Part shown: in pieces, positions 47,516 through 56,698 of the stretch | How positions within the stretch are numbered: position 1 is the first letter of the stretch | Layout: each line of letters begins with the position of its first letter | Origin: an uncultured Saprospiraceae bacterium | GTDB taxonomy: Bacteria; Bacteroidota; Bacteroidia; Chitinophagales; Saprospiraceae | DNA: 64,000 nucleotides | Direction: 5' to 3' | Assembly (NCBI GenBank): GCA_937942435.1 | Contig: CALDEM010000006.1 | Span: forward strand, 84,565 to 148,564 | Made by a program: the position numbers and the translations under genes | Notes under the pieces: generated by a model | What the model was told of the DNA's origin: nothing | Database searches by the model: none | The model's input: the letters and a program-made list of their open reading frames with translations, nothing else

Positions 47516-48775
47516 ATGAAAAAGGAGCTGATCTTTCTATCCCTACTTTTTTTGCTTTTGATTCATTCTTGTAAAGAGGAAGTGATAGTCTTAGATCCTC
47601 TCTTAGAAGTGCTTGATCAAGCACCGCCGATGGTAAAGGATATGATTGACAGTGCAGTGTATGAGATCCAGATCATCTACACACAAGTAGATCGAGATCA
47701 AGAAGGAAACCCACATCTACAATCATTTTATATCAACAGAGATGATGAACGATACTTTTATCCGGCCAGCACGGTTAAGATGCCAGTAGCTTTTTTAGCG
47801 TTACAAAAGATTAATGAACTGCGAAGAGAAAACCCTGAGATCAACAGATATTCTAGATTAGAGCACGGCGTAGGCCATCCTCCTCAACAAGCCGTAAGTG
47901 TTGATAGCAGCTCTAGTACGCTGTATCCAAACGTAGCCCACTATGTAGAGCAAATATTTAGCGTAAGCGACAATGACGCCTACAATCGCCTCTATGAGTT
48001 TTTAGGACAAGACTACATCAATGAAGAACTTAGAGACAAAGGAGTATTTAGATCTTCTCGCATAAGGACTCGGGTTGGGATCAGTGGATTTGATACAGAA
48101 AGCAATCGCTTTACTAATCCAATCAAGATTAAAAATAATGATGGGGTTGTACTCTACGAACAAGAAGAGTATGAAGCTATCTATAATCAGTTTGTAGACT
48201 TAAAAGAATCTATAAAAGGCGTGGGGTTTTATGATGATGAGACTGAAAGCGTTATTGAAGAACCATTTGACTTGTCCGAAAAGAACTTTATCAATCTCGT
48301 AGATCTTGAAAACTCGCTTCGTAGGATTATTTTTCCAGAACAGTATGACCCTTCAGAGCAGTTTGATCTTTCTAAGCAGCAATATGAGTTTCTCTACGAA
48401 GTGATGCCCAAGACACCTCTTGACTTTAGCTTTCATAAAGATCATACGGATGAGTACTATGATAGCTATGTTAAGTTTTTCTATAACGTTGATAGCAAAG
48501 AACCTATCCCAGATCATGTAAAAATATTTAACAAAGTAGGCTGGGCATATGGCACCTTGACAGATTGTTCTTATATAGCAGATGTCAAAAACAATATAGA
48601 GTACTTTCTAACTGCTACTATCCTTGTTAACAGAAATGGCATCTTTAATGATGGCAACTATGAATATGAAGAAAAAGGTCTTCCATTCTTCAGTAAACTG
48701 GGAGAAGCTGTTTATAATTACGAATTAAAACGAAAAAGGCACAACACACCTGATTTATCAAAATACAATCAGTAA
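47516..48775 (+). CDS. serine hydrolase lipoprotein, class A beta-lactamase-like fold
   Basis: Lipobox-like LIHSC; catalytic STVK in YFYPASTVKMPVAFLAL; SDN in FSVSDNDAYNRLYEFLG; KVG in FNKVGWAYG. Confidence 0.78.
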   Translation: MKKELIFLSLLFLLLIHSCKEEVIVLDPLLEVLDQAPPMVKDMIDSAVYEIQIIYTQVDRDQEGNPHLQSFYINRDDERYFYPASTVKMPVAFLALQKINELRRENPEINRYSRLEHGVGHPPQQAVSVDSSSSTLYPNVAHYVEQIFSVSDNDAYNRLYEFLGQDYINEELRDKGVFRSSRIRTRVGISGFDTESNRFTNPIKIKNNDGVVLYEQEEYEAIYNQFVDLKESIKGVGFYDDETESVIEEPFDLSEKNFINLVDLENSLRRIIFPEQYDPSEQFDLSKQQYEFLYEVMPKTPLDFSFHKDHTDEYYDSYVKFFYNVDSKEPIPDHVKIFNKVGWAYGTLTDCSYIADVKNNIEYFLTATILVNRNGIFNDGNYEYEEKGLPFFSKLGEAVYNYELKRKRHNTPDLSKYNQ

Positions 48776-48777
48776 TA

Positions 48778-49599
48778 ATGGAAATGGATTGGCAAGCAAC
48801 ACTTACAAAATATACAGTCTCATTAATAGACTTTGCACCTAAGCTTTTAGGTTTTATCGCTGTCTTGATCATAGGCATGTGGATAGCAAAGCGACTAACT
48901 AACCTTATCGAAAAACTATTAACCAAGTCCAATCTAGGTCCTGAGCTTAATGGTTTTTTCTTGAGTATGGCCTCCTTAGCACTCAAGTTCATTGTCATTC
49001 TTATAGCTCTTGGTATACTAGGGTTTGAGGTATCGGCTGTTTTGGGAATTCTAGCAGGTGTTGTATTCGCAGTTGGTTTGGCCTTGCAAGGGTTTATGGG
49101 CAATTTTGCTTCAGGTATTACCATTGTGTTTTTCAAGCCATATAGAGTTGGTGATTGGGTACAGATAGCTGACTTTTTTGGAAAAGTAGAAAGTATCCAA
49201 ATCTTCAATACCACACTGATCACTCCCGGCGATAAAACCCTCATCATCCCTAATGGTAAAGTGACAGACGATGTCATCACCAACTTTTCTATGAAAGGTC
49301 ATATGAGATTAGAGCTATCCGTAACGATGCCATATGCGGAGAGTTTTCCTAAAGTAAAAGAGACGATACAGACTGCACTTAAAGACTACCCGCTGATCCT
49401 AAGCGACCCAGAGCCTATCATAGGTATTGAAACGTTTGATAGTCACAATATCATAGTGACAGTACGACCTTATATACATCCTGATAATTATTGGGATGTG
49501 ACGTTTGATCTCAATGGCAGAATCAAAGAAGCCTTCCACAAACAACAAATCAAAGTAGCTTACTCAGAAGGAGTAGAACTTGGTACTATCGGCGATTAG
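48778..49599 (+). CDS. MscS-family mechanosensitive ion channel
   Basis: GILAGVVFAVGLALQGFMGNFASGITIVFFKPYRVGDWVQIADFFGKVESIQIFNTTL...IPNGKV. Confidence 0.93.
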   Translation: MEMDWQATLTKYTVSLIDFAPKLLGFIAVLIIGMWIAKRLTNLIEKLLTKSNLGPELNGFFLSMASLALKFIVILIALGILGFEVSAVLGILAGVVFAVGLALQGFMGNFASGITIVFFKPYRVGDWVQIADFFGKVESIQIFNTTLITPGDKTLIIPNGKVTDDVITNFSMKGHMRLELSVTMPYAESFPKVKETIQTALKDYPLILSDPEPIIGIETFDSHNIIVTVRPYIHPDNYWDVTFDLNGRIKEAFHKQQIKVAYSEGVELGTIGD

Positions 49600-50360
49600 A
49601 CTACAACCTTGGTAAATTGGCTTTTTTGGGCAAGTGCGTTCAATAGAAAGTTAGACGGGTTGCCATTTAAAATCCAGGTAGGGACAGATGCCTCTTGAGC
49701 AATCTGACCAGCAACAAGTTTAGACTTCATACCGCCAGAGCCCTGATCTGACTTGCTTTCTCCGACCTGCTCGATATGCACTTGGAGATCTTTGACTTCT
49801 TCAATTAACATGGCGTCAGGATTGATCTTAGGGTCAGAGTCATACAAACCATCTGTATCAGTGGCCAGCACCAACAGATCAGCTTTGCAAAGTACAGCAG
49901 TCAAGGCTGCTAACTTATCATTATCGCCAAACATGATCTCATCCGTAGCCACAGTATCATTTTCATTTATAATCGGGAGAAAGTTAAACTTGAGTAAAGC
50001 CTCGATTGTATTTATAATATTCTCTTTAGAATCTTGATTTTTAAAATCATAATAAGTCAGCAAACATTGCGAAACTGGAAGATCATAATCACCAAACACT
50101 TCTTGATATATCTTCATCAATTGCACTTGACCTATAGAGGCTAAAGCTTGCTTTACTTTTATAGAACCCGAGTTACGCATCTTAACAACTTGCCTAGCTG
50201 CCGCTATCGCTCCACTCGATACTAGTATCACTTGTTGTCCTGACTCTGTAAGTTGCTGGATCTGATGAGCGATATCTTCTATCTTACCACGTGAGATTCT
50301 TGTTGTCCCTTGAGTTAAGGTGGAAGTGCCGATCTTAAGTACAATTCTATTATACATCAT
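49596..50360 (-). CDS. proB: glutamate 5-kinase (no PUA domain)
   Basis: VLKIGTSTLTQG, ILVSSGAIAAAR, PIINENDTVATDEIMFGDNDKLAALTA, GSGGMKSKLVAGQIA; 254 aa ends after the kinase domain. Confidence 0.95.
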   Translation of the reverse strand: MMYNRIVLKIGTSTLTQGTTRISRGKIEDIAHQIQQLTESGQQVILVSSGAIAAARQVVKMRNSGSIKVKQALASIGQVQLMKIYQEVFGDYDLPVSQCLLTYYDFKNQDSKENIINTIEALLKFNFLPIINENDTVATDEIMFGDNDKLAALTAVLCKADLLVLATDTDGLYDSDPKINPDAMLIEEVKDLQVHIEQVGESKSDQGSGGMKSKLVAGQIAQEASVPTWILNGNPSNFLLNALAQKSQFTKVVV

Positions 50361-51559
50361 CTTATCTGACCATTACCAAATACGTACCATTTGTTAGTGA
50401 CAAGTTGATGTAGCCCAAGTGGTCCCCGGTGATGCAACTTGTCCGTACTGATAGCCAACTCTGCGCCCAAACCAAACTGTCCGCCATCTGTAAATCTTGT
50501 GGACGCATTGTGATAGACAGCCGCAGCATCTACACTATCCATAAAGCCCCTTGCCTCTTTATTACTCTCCGTCATAATAGCAGCAGAGTGTCCTCCAGAA
50601 TGTTGATTAATCAAAGCAACAGCGGCTTCTTGATCGTCCACCAGTCCAATTGCGATCTTCATGGCGAGATATTCTTCACTCCATTCTGATGATAGATCTT
50701 GACCGCCTTGCTCTTGGCTCTTAAGCGCATCACTTACAGAGTGATCAATTAGAATATCAACATTGGCTTCTTTTAATTTTTCAATTAAGTGATCCAAGCG
50801 TTGACCCAACTGAGGTAAGTTTTTATTGATCAAGACTTTATCAAGCGCATTGCATGCTGATATCTTATCGGTTTTAGCATTGACTACAACAGACATTGTT
50901 GTTTCCCAAGATGCATCGTCATGGACATATAAAAAGTTGTTGCCTCTACCACTGATTAACACTGGGCATTTGGCATGATTTTTTACGAACGAGATCAGTC
51001 CTTCACCTCCTCTTGGTACGATTAAGTCAAGGGGTCTATCTGGGTTTTTCAAGAAAGCTTGAGTCTCGTCTCTTCTAAGTTCTAAGAGATGAACCCACTC
51101 TGTAGAAAGATTATTCTGCGCAAGCGCTTGATGCCAACAATCAACAAGAATTCGATTAGAATATATCGCTTCTTTACCTCCCTTAAGTAATATCTTATTG
51201 TTAGACTTAAAAGCCACCATAGCAGCTTCGATTGTCACATCTGGGCGCGACTCATAGATAATCATAACTGATCCAAAAGGGGCAGTTCTATTCTCTATTT
51301 TAAGTCCATTGGGATGAGTATGCGTATAGATTACGCTTCCGACTGGGTCGCTATCAGCTATAATATCTTCAACAGCTTTCACCATCAGATCTACCTTCTT
51401 ATCATTGACAACGAGACGATCATACATCGCTTGATCATCACCTTGCCAAGCAGCAAGATCTCGAGCGTTAGCTGCGATGATCTCCTCTCTTCTTTCTAAG
51501 AGCTGAGTCTTTACAGCACCCAATACTTTATCCTTGATATCTGTTGCGAGCAGAACCAT
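50357..51559 (-). CDS. proA: glutamate-5-semialdehyde dehydrogenase
   Basis: APFGSVMIIYESRPDVTIEAAMVAFKSNNKILLKGGKEA, LIVPRGGEGLISFVKNHAKCPVL, FTDGGQFGLGAELAISTDKLHHRGPLGL. Confidence 0.96.
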   Translation of the reverse strand: MVLLATDIKDKVLGAVKTQLLERREEIIAANARDLAAWQGDDQAMYDRLVVNDKKVDLMVKAVEDIIADSDPVGSVIYTHTHPNGLKIENRTAPFGSVMIIYESRPDVTIEAAMVAFKSNNKILLKGGKEAIYSNRILVDCWHQALAQNNLSTEWVHLLELRRDETQAFLKNPDRPLDLIVPRGGEGLISFVKNHAKCPVLISGRGNNFLYVHDDASWETTMSVVVNAKTDKISACNALDKVLINKNLPQLGQRLDHLIEKLKEANVDILIDHSVSDALKSQEQGGQDLSSEWSEEYLAMKIAIGLVDDQEAAVALINQHSGGHSAAIMTESNKEARGFMDSVDAAAVYHNASTRFTDGGQFGLGAELAISTDKLHHRGPLGLHQLVTNKWYVFGNGQIR

Positions 51560-51711
51560 ACTTTCATTAATGACACTACAATATTAAGAAAGTATCCACA
51601 GATGAATGAGATTAGCATGCTCAAGGCAAAATTATATACATAGATTTTTAATAGACTACGGATCTCTTTTATAGTTCAGCTTGTCTATTTAGAGCTCAAT
51701 AGATCAATCCC

Positions 51712-52245
51712 TTAGGGTACTAAATATTGTCCTTCCCACCTGTCACCAATCTTTTTGAATGATATCCTAACATGGTACTCTTTACCTAATTTGACATAGT
51801 CTATAGCTGACAACACAATTGTCACTATCGCAAAGTATACTTTATCATGATTGTAACTAATATATTCTGGGCTTGTTATCACGCTTCCTGGAGGCAGCGT
51901 AGTCGTATAGTCCTTAACTGATCTAAGATTATAATTTGATATTTGAGAAGAATCAACGTCGACGCTCCGAGCATATCCTTTACAAGCAACTTGTACTTTT
52001 TCTTCAGCATCATAAAACAAAAGGCTTACCTGATCATTCTCATTGATCACCCTCAGCTTTTCACTTCTTTGATCTGTATAAAATGTAATCGATCGATCTC
52101 TTTCAACTGCTCTAAGAACGACAGAACGTTGGCTAACACTATCTTCTTTATCGCATGTTGCAAGCACCATAATCCTGAAAGGACTATTCTTATCTAAAAG
52201 TGAATTTTCTAATTTTGACCAGACTTGATCTAAGACAACTTTCAA
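51712..52245 (-). CDS. pyridoxamine 5'-phosphate oxidase-like flavin-binding protein
   Basis: FRIMVLATCDKEDSVSQRSVVLRAVERDRSITFYTDQRSEKLRVINENDQVSLLFYDAEEKVQVACKG. Confidence 0.8.
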   Translation of the reverse strand: MKVVLDQVWSKLENSLLDKNSPFRIMVLATCDKEDSVSQRSVVLRAVERDRSITFYTDQRSEKLRVINENDQVSLLFYDAEEKVQVACKGYARSVDVDSSQISNYNLRSVKDYTTTLPPGSVITSPEYISYNHDKVYFAIVTIVLSAIDYVKLGKEYHVRISFKKIGDRWEGQYLVP

Positions 52246-52250
52246 AATTG

Positions 52251-53255
52251 TTATACGTCTTCACCAATCTGTAATACGAGCTTTCCTTGCTTTTCTCCAG
52301 AGAATAATCTCTTAAAAGTAGGATAGAAGTTTTCTATACCTTTTTCTACATGCTCTCTTGATTTGATGGCACCTTGTGCTACCCATTGGCCAAGTTGCTG
52401 AGCCGCCTCTCCATAACGTTGTGTAAACTGTATCACAACAAAACCTTCCATCCGAGCACCATTTACCAACAATGAAAGATAGTTAGCGGGTCCTTTTACA
52501 TTCTCTTTATTATTGTACTGTGATATAGCTCCACAGATCGGTATACGCGCACCTTGGTTGATACGGGTTAAAGCGATATCAAGTATCTCTCCTCCTACGT
52601 TATCAAAGTAGATATCGATACCTTTTGGGCAGTGTTCTTTGATACCAGTATAGACATTATCATTTTTATAATCGATACATGCATCAAAGCCTAACTCCTC
52701 GACAACATATCTGCATTTCTCAGCGCCTCCCGCGATACCTACTGCACGACATCCCTTTATTTTAGCGATCTGCCCAACTACACTTCCTACAGCACCAGCA
52801 GCACCTGAGACTAGTACCGTCTCTCCTTCTTTTGGTTGTCCGATATCCAATAAACCAAAGTATGCAGTGAATCCTGGCATGCCAAGAGTGCCAAGATATC
52901 TGGGCAATGGCATCAGTTCTGGATCCACCTTAACCCATCCATATCCATCGGTCACACAATACTCTTGGATATTGCTCATACCATAGACATAATCTCCTAC
53001 TTGAAACTTACCGTGCTTACTTTTTACAACCTTTCCTACTCCGCCACTTCTCATCACTTCATTCAGCTGAACTGGAGGTACATATGATCGAGCGTCATTG
53101 ATCCATCCTCTCATAGCAGGATCTAAGGATACGTAGAGCACTTTTACTAATAACTGACCATCAGCCAAAGTTGGGATTTCTGTTTTTTCTAATTTCCATA
53201 CTTGTTCTGAGGGGAAACCTACAGGTCTTTCATTGAGTAAAAGTTGCGTATTCAT
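52251..53255 (-). CDS. NADP-dependent oxidoreductase (MDR family, prostaglandin reductase/CurA-like)
   Basis: SLDPAMRGWINDARSYVPPVQLNEVMRSGGVGKVV, VSGAAGAVGSVVGQIAKIKGCRAVGIAGG, DIYFDNVGGEILD. Confidence 0.92.
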   Translation of the reverse strand: MNTQLLLNERPVGFPSEQVWKLEKTEIPTLADGQLLVKVLYVSLDPAMRGWINDARSYVPPVQLNEVMRSGGVGKVVKSKHGKFQVGDYVYGMSNIQEYCVTDGYGWVKVDPELMPLPRYLGTLGMPGFTAYFGLLDIGQPKEGETVLVSGAAGAVGSVVGQIAKIKGCRAVGIAGGAEKCRYVVEELGFDACIDYKNDNVYTGIKEHCPKGIDIYFDNVGGEILDIALTRINQGARIPICGAISQYNNKENVKGPANYLSLLVNGARMEGFVVIQFTQRYGEAAQQLGQWVAQGAIKSREHVEKGIENFYPTFKRLFSGEKQGKLVLQIGEDV

Positions 53256-54394
53256 TATGTTTGTTTTTCTAATTTAGATTGGATTTGCTCCGCGATGACT
53301 TCACTGTCATTATATATTGTACCCAGGATACCTCCCAGTTTATAATTATCAAATCCTAAAAAGTATGAGCCTTCTAGTGCTTCCGTTCCAATGATGCGAT
53401 TAGGTAGGTTATGACTATCAAATATAGTCTCAACGTTAGACATCATCTTTTCGATTTCTGCTTTATAACCTGTAGCGAGTATGACTCGACTTACTTCTAT
53501 CTGCTCACCATCTGTCGTGATTACTCCATCTTTATAAAACGATTGGATATCAGGGAGTACTTTTATCTTACCTTTTTTAATCATATCTATCGTCCCAAGA
53601 TCTATAACAGGCGTTTTACCTGTTTTGGTAAGTTGAACTGTAGGGTGCATTTTAGAAATCCTCAATCCATACTTTTCTACATTACCGAAGTAGATTTTTC
53701 TAATCTGAGATCCCAACCAATCACCCAAGCCAAAAGGTATCTTAGCCAATATCTTAGCGGTCTCTTGCACTGGTCGACCATTAAGATCTCTTGGTACCAG
53801 ACTAATCGGACTACGGACACTAAGATGCACTGGCACATCATGATTTGCAAGATCCAGTGCCACTTCTGAGCCTGTATTGCCCATACCTACGATCAGTACC
53901 TTTTGATTTTTATAGGGTTCAGGATTTTTATAATATTTACTATGAGTGATCTCTCCAGTATATGTATCTTGACCAGGCCAAGTTGGCACATTAGGAATCT
54001 TGTTGATACCAGTAGCTACTACGACTTGATCAGTTAGATATTCTTCTTTTGACGTTTTTACCTTCCATTTTGTTCCATCTTTCTCTATATGTGTTACTGA
54101 CTCATTAAGTCGGGGCTTTATATTAAACTTGACAGCATAAGCGTCTAAGTAATCTACAACTTGTTGGCGTGAGACATATGTAGGATAAGCTTCTGGAAAT
54201 GGAAAGTGCGGTAGATGGGACCACTTCTTGACAGTGTGTAAGTGCAATCTATCGTAGTGGTTACGCCAAGAAGAACCTATGTTATTTGCAGATTCTATAA
54301 TGATATAGTCTTCTATATCAAGTTGGTCTAGTCGACCAGCTATCGCTAAGCCCGCTGGGCCTGCTCCAATGATAATAATGGGTACTCGAGTCAC
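53255..54394 (-). CDS. FAD/NAD(P)-dependent flavin monooxygenase-like oxidoreductase
   Basis: IIIGAGPAGLAIAGRLDQL, IGSSWRNHYDRLHLHTVK, VLIVGMGNTGSEVALDLA, VILATGYK. Confidence 0.92.
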   Translation of the reverse strand: MTRVPIIIIGAGPAGLAIAGRLDQLDIEDYIIIESANNIGSSWRNHYDRLHLHTVKKWSHLPHFPFPEAYPTYVSRQQVVDYLDAYAVKFNIKPRLNESVTHIEKDGTKWKVKTSKEEYLTDQVVVATGINKIPNVPTWPGQDTYTGEITHSKYYKNPEPYKNQKVLIVGMGNTGSEVALDLANHDVPVHLSVRSPISLVPRDLNGRPVQETAKILAKIPFGLGDWLGSQIRKIYFGNVEKYGLRISKMHPTVQLTKTGKTPVIDLGTIDMIKKGKIKVLPDIQSFYKDGVITTDGEQIEVSRVILATGYKAEIEKMMSNVETIFDSHNLPNRIIGTEALEGSYFLGFDNYKLGGILGTIYNDSEVIAEQIQSKLEKQT

Positions 54395-54445
54395 TCTTGC
54401 AATATATCTCTTTACAAGTGACGATAGATCAAAATAATTAGCAAA

Positions 54446-55831
54446 CTAGAATAAGAATTTTACGCCACCTTCTATACTTAAGGTATTGACTCTATCAACT
54501 ATCTGGTTGATCTGTCCTGTGAATGAATGCTGATATTGCGGTTGTAGATACCAGTTGACTTCTGGTGTAAGCGCAGATTGTATACCAAAACCTATGACAC
54601 CTGTCACAAATAAGTTGTCCTTAAGTGATCCTCCTCTTATGAGTCCTTGCGGAAGCTCTTGGAGATTCACGATATCACTTGTCGGTGCTGTCGATAGTCT
54701 TGCTTTGGTTTGTATCGTTCTATTGATCTGATATTGGTTGTGCGCTATGGCATTGATCCCCACACCAAGCATACCATAAAGAGAAGTGTTTCTCACAGGT
54801 GCCGCATAAAACTTAAATAGTAGTGGTACCTCTACTTGCTTGATAACCATATTATCAAGGCGATTTTCTAAAAAACTTACTTCACTCGTCTGAGTGTAAC
54901 TCGTTAATCTCCCAGGGACAAATGTCTTTTCAGAATATCTCAAGCCTGACTCTACTTCTATGTTTTTTAGACGATAACCCAGTGAAACGCCATATGATCT
55001 ACCACCCAGTCCAGACTCTATCTGATTGCTCAGGTATCCGAGATTTAGATTAGTATTGATAAAGTTAACATCATACGATATCGGTAAGCCAATCGACCAG
55101 CCTTGATCAGTATAAACTTTAGTATCTTCTGTCTCTGCCATTACTAGATAAGGCAGTTCCGGATCTACATTTAATGGTTCTATATCAAGACTTATAACCG
55201 CCTTTGCTGAAGATCTAAGTCGATCAACATTGATATCTTCCAAGGGTGAGACTTTAACAGTACTAGTGTATTGTTCTGCTAAGGATGCAGGAGATACAGT
55301 CATATCAAGCTGCAGTTCTAACCCTCCTATAGTACTTGGTGGGGCAATTAGAGGACGTAGACTCGTAACAACTTTGTCGAGACCAATCGTCAACTCCTTA
55401 TCTCTTTGAACATCTGAAAACCCAAGCATAGCACTGACCTTAGTTGGGTCTTCGCTGCTTGTTTTGATATCTTCTATGTAAGCCATGTCCATCTCAACCG
55501 CTGGACCATACCATGTGTAATGAAAGTACGTAAATACCAGCAACAGAATAATCGCGGCTTCTAAGAACTTCACGATGTATAAACGACGTCTTCGCTCTTC
55601 TATATAGTCTAATTCTGAGCTCATCATAGACCAGTGTTCCTCAGGTACACTTGCCTTTTGATTTTCTAACTTCTCTTTTATTATAGGGATAAAGTCTTCG
55701 GAAGAAGCGTCTATTAAGTCGCTATCGTTGTCGAGGCGTTGGGACAACTTATCCCAAGATGAGGTATCATAGTCCTCTTGGGTGTTATTAAGTAGTTCTT
55801 TTATTTTATCGTCTAATCTATCGTTTCGCAT
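54446..55831 (-). CDS. putative anti-sigma-like protein: cytoplasmic W-motif repeats, one TM helix, C-terminal outer-membrane beta-barrel-like domain
   Basis: N-terminal charged region with duplicated IKExLxN...W.....LD, TM FLEAAIILLLVFTYFHY, C-terminal barrel-like YGVSLGYRLKNIEVESGLRYSEKTF...GMLGVGINAIA...LSIEGGVKFLF. Start overlaps the end of the ECF sigma gene. Confidence 0.65.
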   Translation of the reverse strand: MRNDRLDDKIKELLNNTQEDYDTSSWDKLSQRLDNDSDLIDASSEDFIPIIKEKLENQKASVPEEHWSMMSSELDYIEERRRRLYIVKFLEAAIILLLVFTYFHYTWYGPAVEMDMAYIEDIKTSSEDPTKVSAMLGFSDVQRDKELTIGLDKVVTSLRPLIAPPSTIGGLELQLDMTVSPASLAEQYTSTVKVSPLEDINVDRLRSSAKAVISLDIEPLNVDPELPYLVMAETEDTKVYTDQGWSIGLPISYDVNFINTNLNLGYLSNQIESGLGGRSYGVSLGYRLKNIEVESGLRYSEKTFVPGRLTSYTQTSEVSFLENRLDNMVIKQVEVPLLFKFYAAPVRNTSLYGMLGVGINAIAHNQYQINRTIQTKARLSTAPTSDIVNLQELPQGLIRGGSLKDNLFVTGVIGFGIQSALTPEVNWYLQPQYQHSFTGQINQIVDRVNTLSIEGGVKFLF

Positions 55832-56381
55832 AATCTGCGCTCTTCGCTATCAACAATGCTCTTAGTTTTGCCCGAGCTTTTACAAGGTTAGACCTTGACG
55901 TACTTTCAGAGATATTTAGCCGTGCTGCTATCTCTTTGTGCGAGAACCCTTCCATTATGTAAAGGTTAAAGATCGCACGATACGAAGGTGATAATTCTCG
56001 TAAACACTCAATGATCTCTTCCGCAGCTAAAAAATTAATCGCGTTAGGATCATTGCTCTTTACTGAATAGGCAGTATCCAGATCTTCCGTCCTTCGACGT
56101 ACAGCTTTTCGATAGTAATCAATAGCTGTATTGATCATGATACGTTTAATCCATGCATTGAGAGATGTACCCATTTGGTATTTATGAACGTGCTTAAACA
56201 CCTTGATAAATCCTTCATGCATTATATCTAAAGCATCCTCTTTGTTGGTAGCATAGCGTTGACAGAGTGGCATCATAGATGAGTAGAAATCCTTATAAAG
56301 GAGTTCTTGTGCCCATCTCTCGTTACGCATACACGCTTCAAGATATCCCAGATCTTTATCAACCCTAATTACAAAGCTCAT
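55818..56381 (-). CDS. ECF RNA polymerase sigma-70 family factor
   Basis: DALDIMHEGFIKVFKHVHKYQMGTSLNAWIKRIMINTAIDYYRK and LSPSYRAIFNLYIMEGFSHKEIAARLNISESTSRSNLVKARAKLR. Confidence 0.95.
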   Translation of the reverse strand: MSFVIRVDKDLGYLEACMRNERWAQELLYKDFYSSMMPLCQRYATNKEDALDIMHEGFIKVFKHVHKYQMGTSLNAWIKRIMINTAIDYYRKAVRRRTEDLDTAYSVKSNDPNAINFLAAEEIIECLRELSPSYRAIFNLYIMEGFSHKEIAARLNISESTSRSNLVKARAKLRALLIAKSADYAKR

Positions 56382-56560
56382 GCTTAAATGTAATAAATAA
56401 GTAGCCTATCGGCAAAAAAGTCTTCTCTTATTTAACGCTCTGTTAAGGACATTTGCTGCCTAAATCACGTCATAATTAGAACTTATATTTTAACGCTTGA
56501 TTGGCCTTAGCAAAATTTAATACTGATATATCTTATCTTCTATGTTCATTCAACCTTCGA

Positions 56561-56586
56561 TTTGGTAGTATACCATGACTACCAAA
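56561..56586. promoter_or_regulatory. Perfect inverted repeat between the ECF sigma gene and ruvC
   Basis: TTTGGTAGT-ATACCATG-ACTACCAAA, no T-tract on either side. Confidence 0.4.
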
Positions 56587-56698
56587 ATATTAATCTGAGT
56601 TAATCCCATTAGAAAGATGAGACCAATCAAACACTCGCTCATTTATATTTCAGATATCTTAACAAACAACTGAATGGGCATTCTGTCGTTTATAAGTC

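Noticed and set aside
48690-49283. 197-aa minus-strand ORF
   Set aside because: Antisense to the MscS-like gene; low-complexity shadow translation.
53411-53869. 152-aa plus-strand ORF
   Set aside because: Antisense to the well-supported flavin monooxygenase; no recognisable domain.
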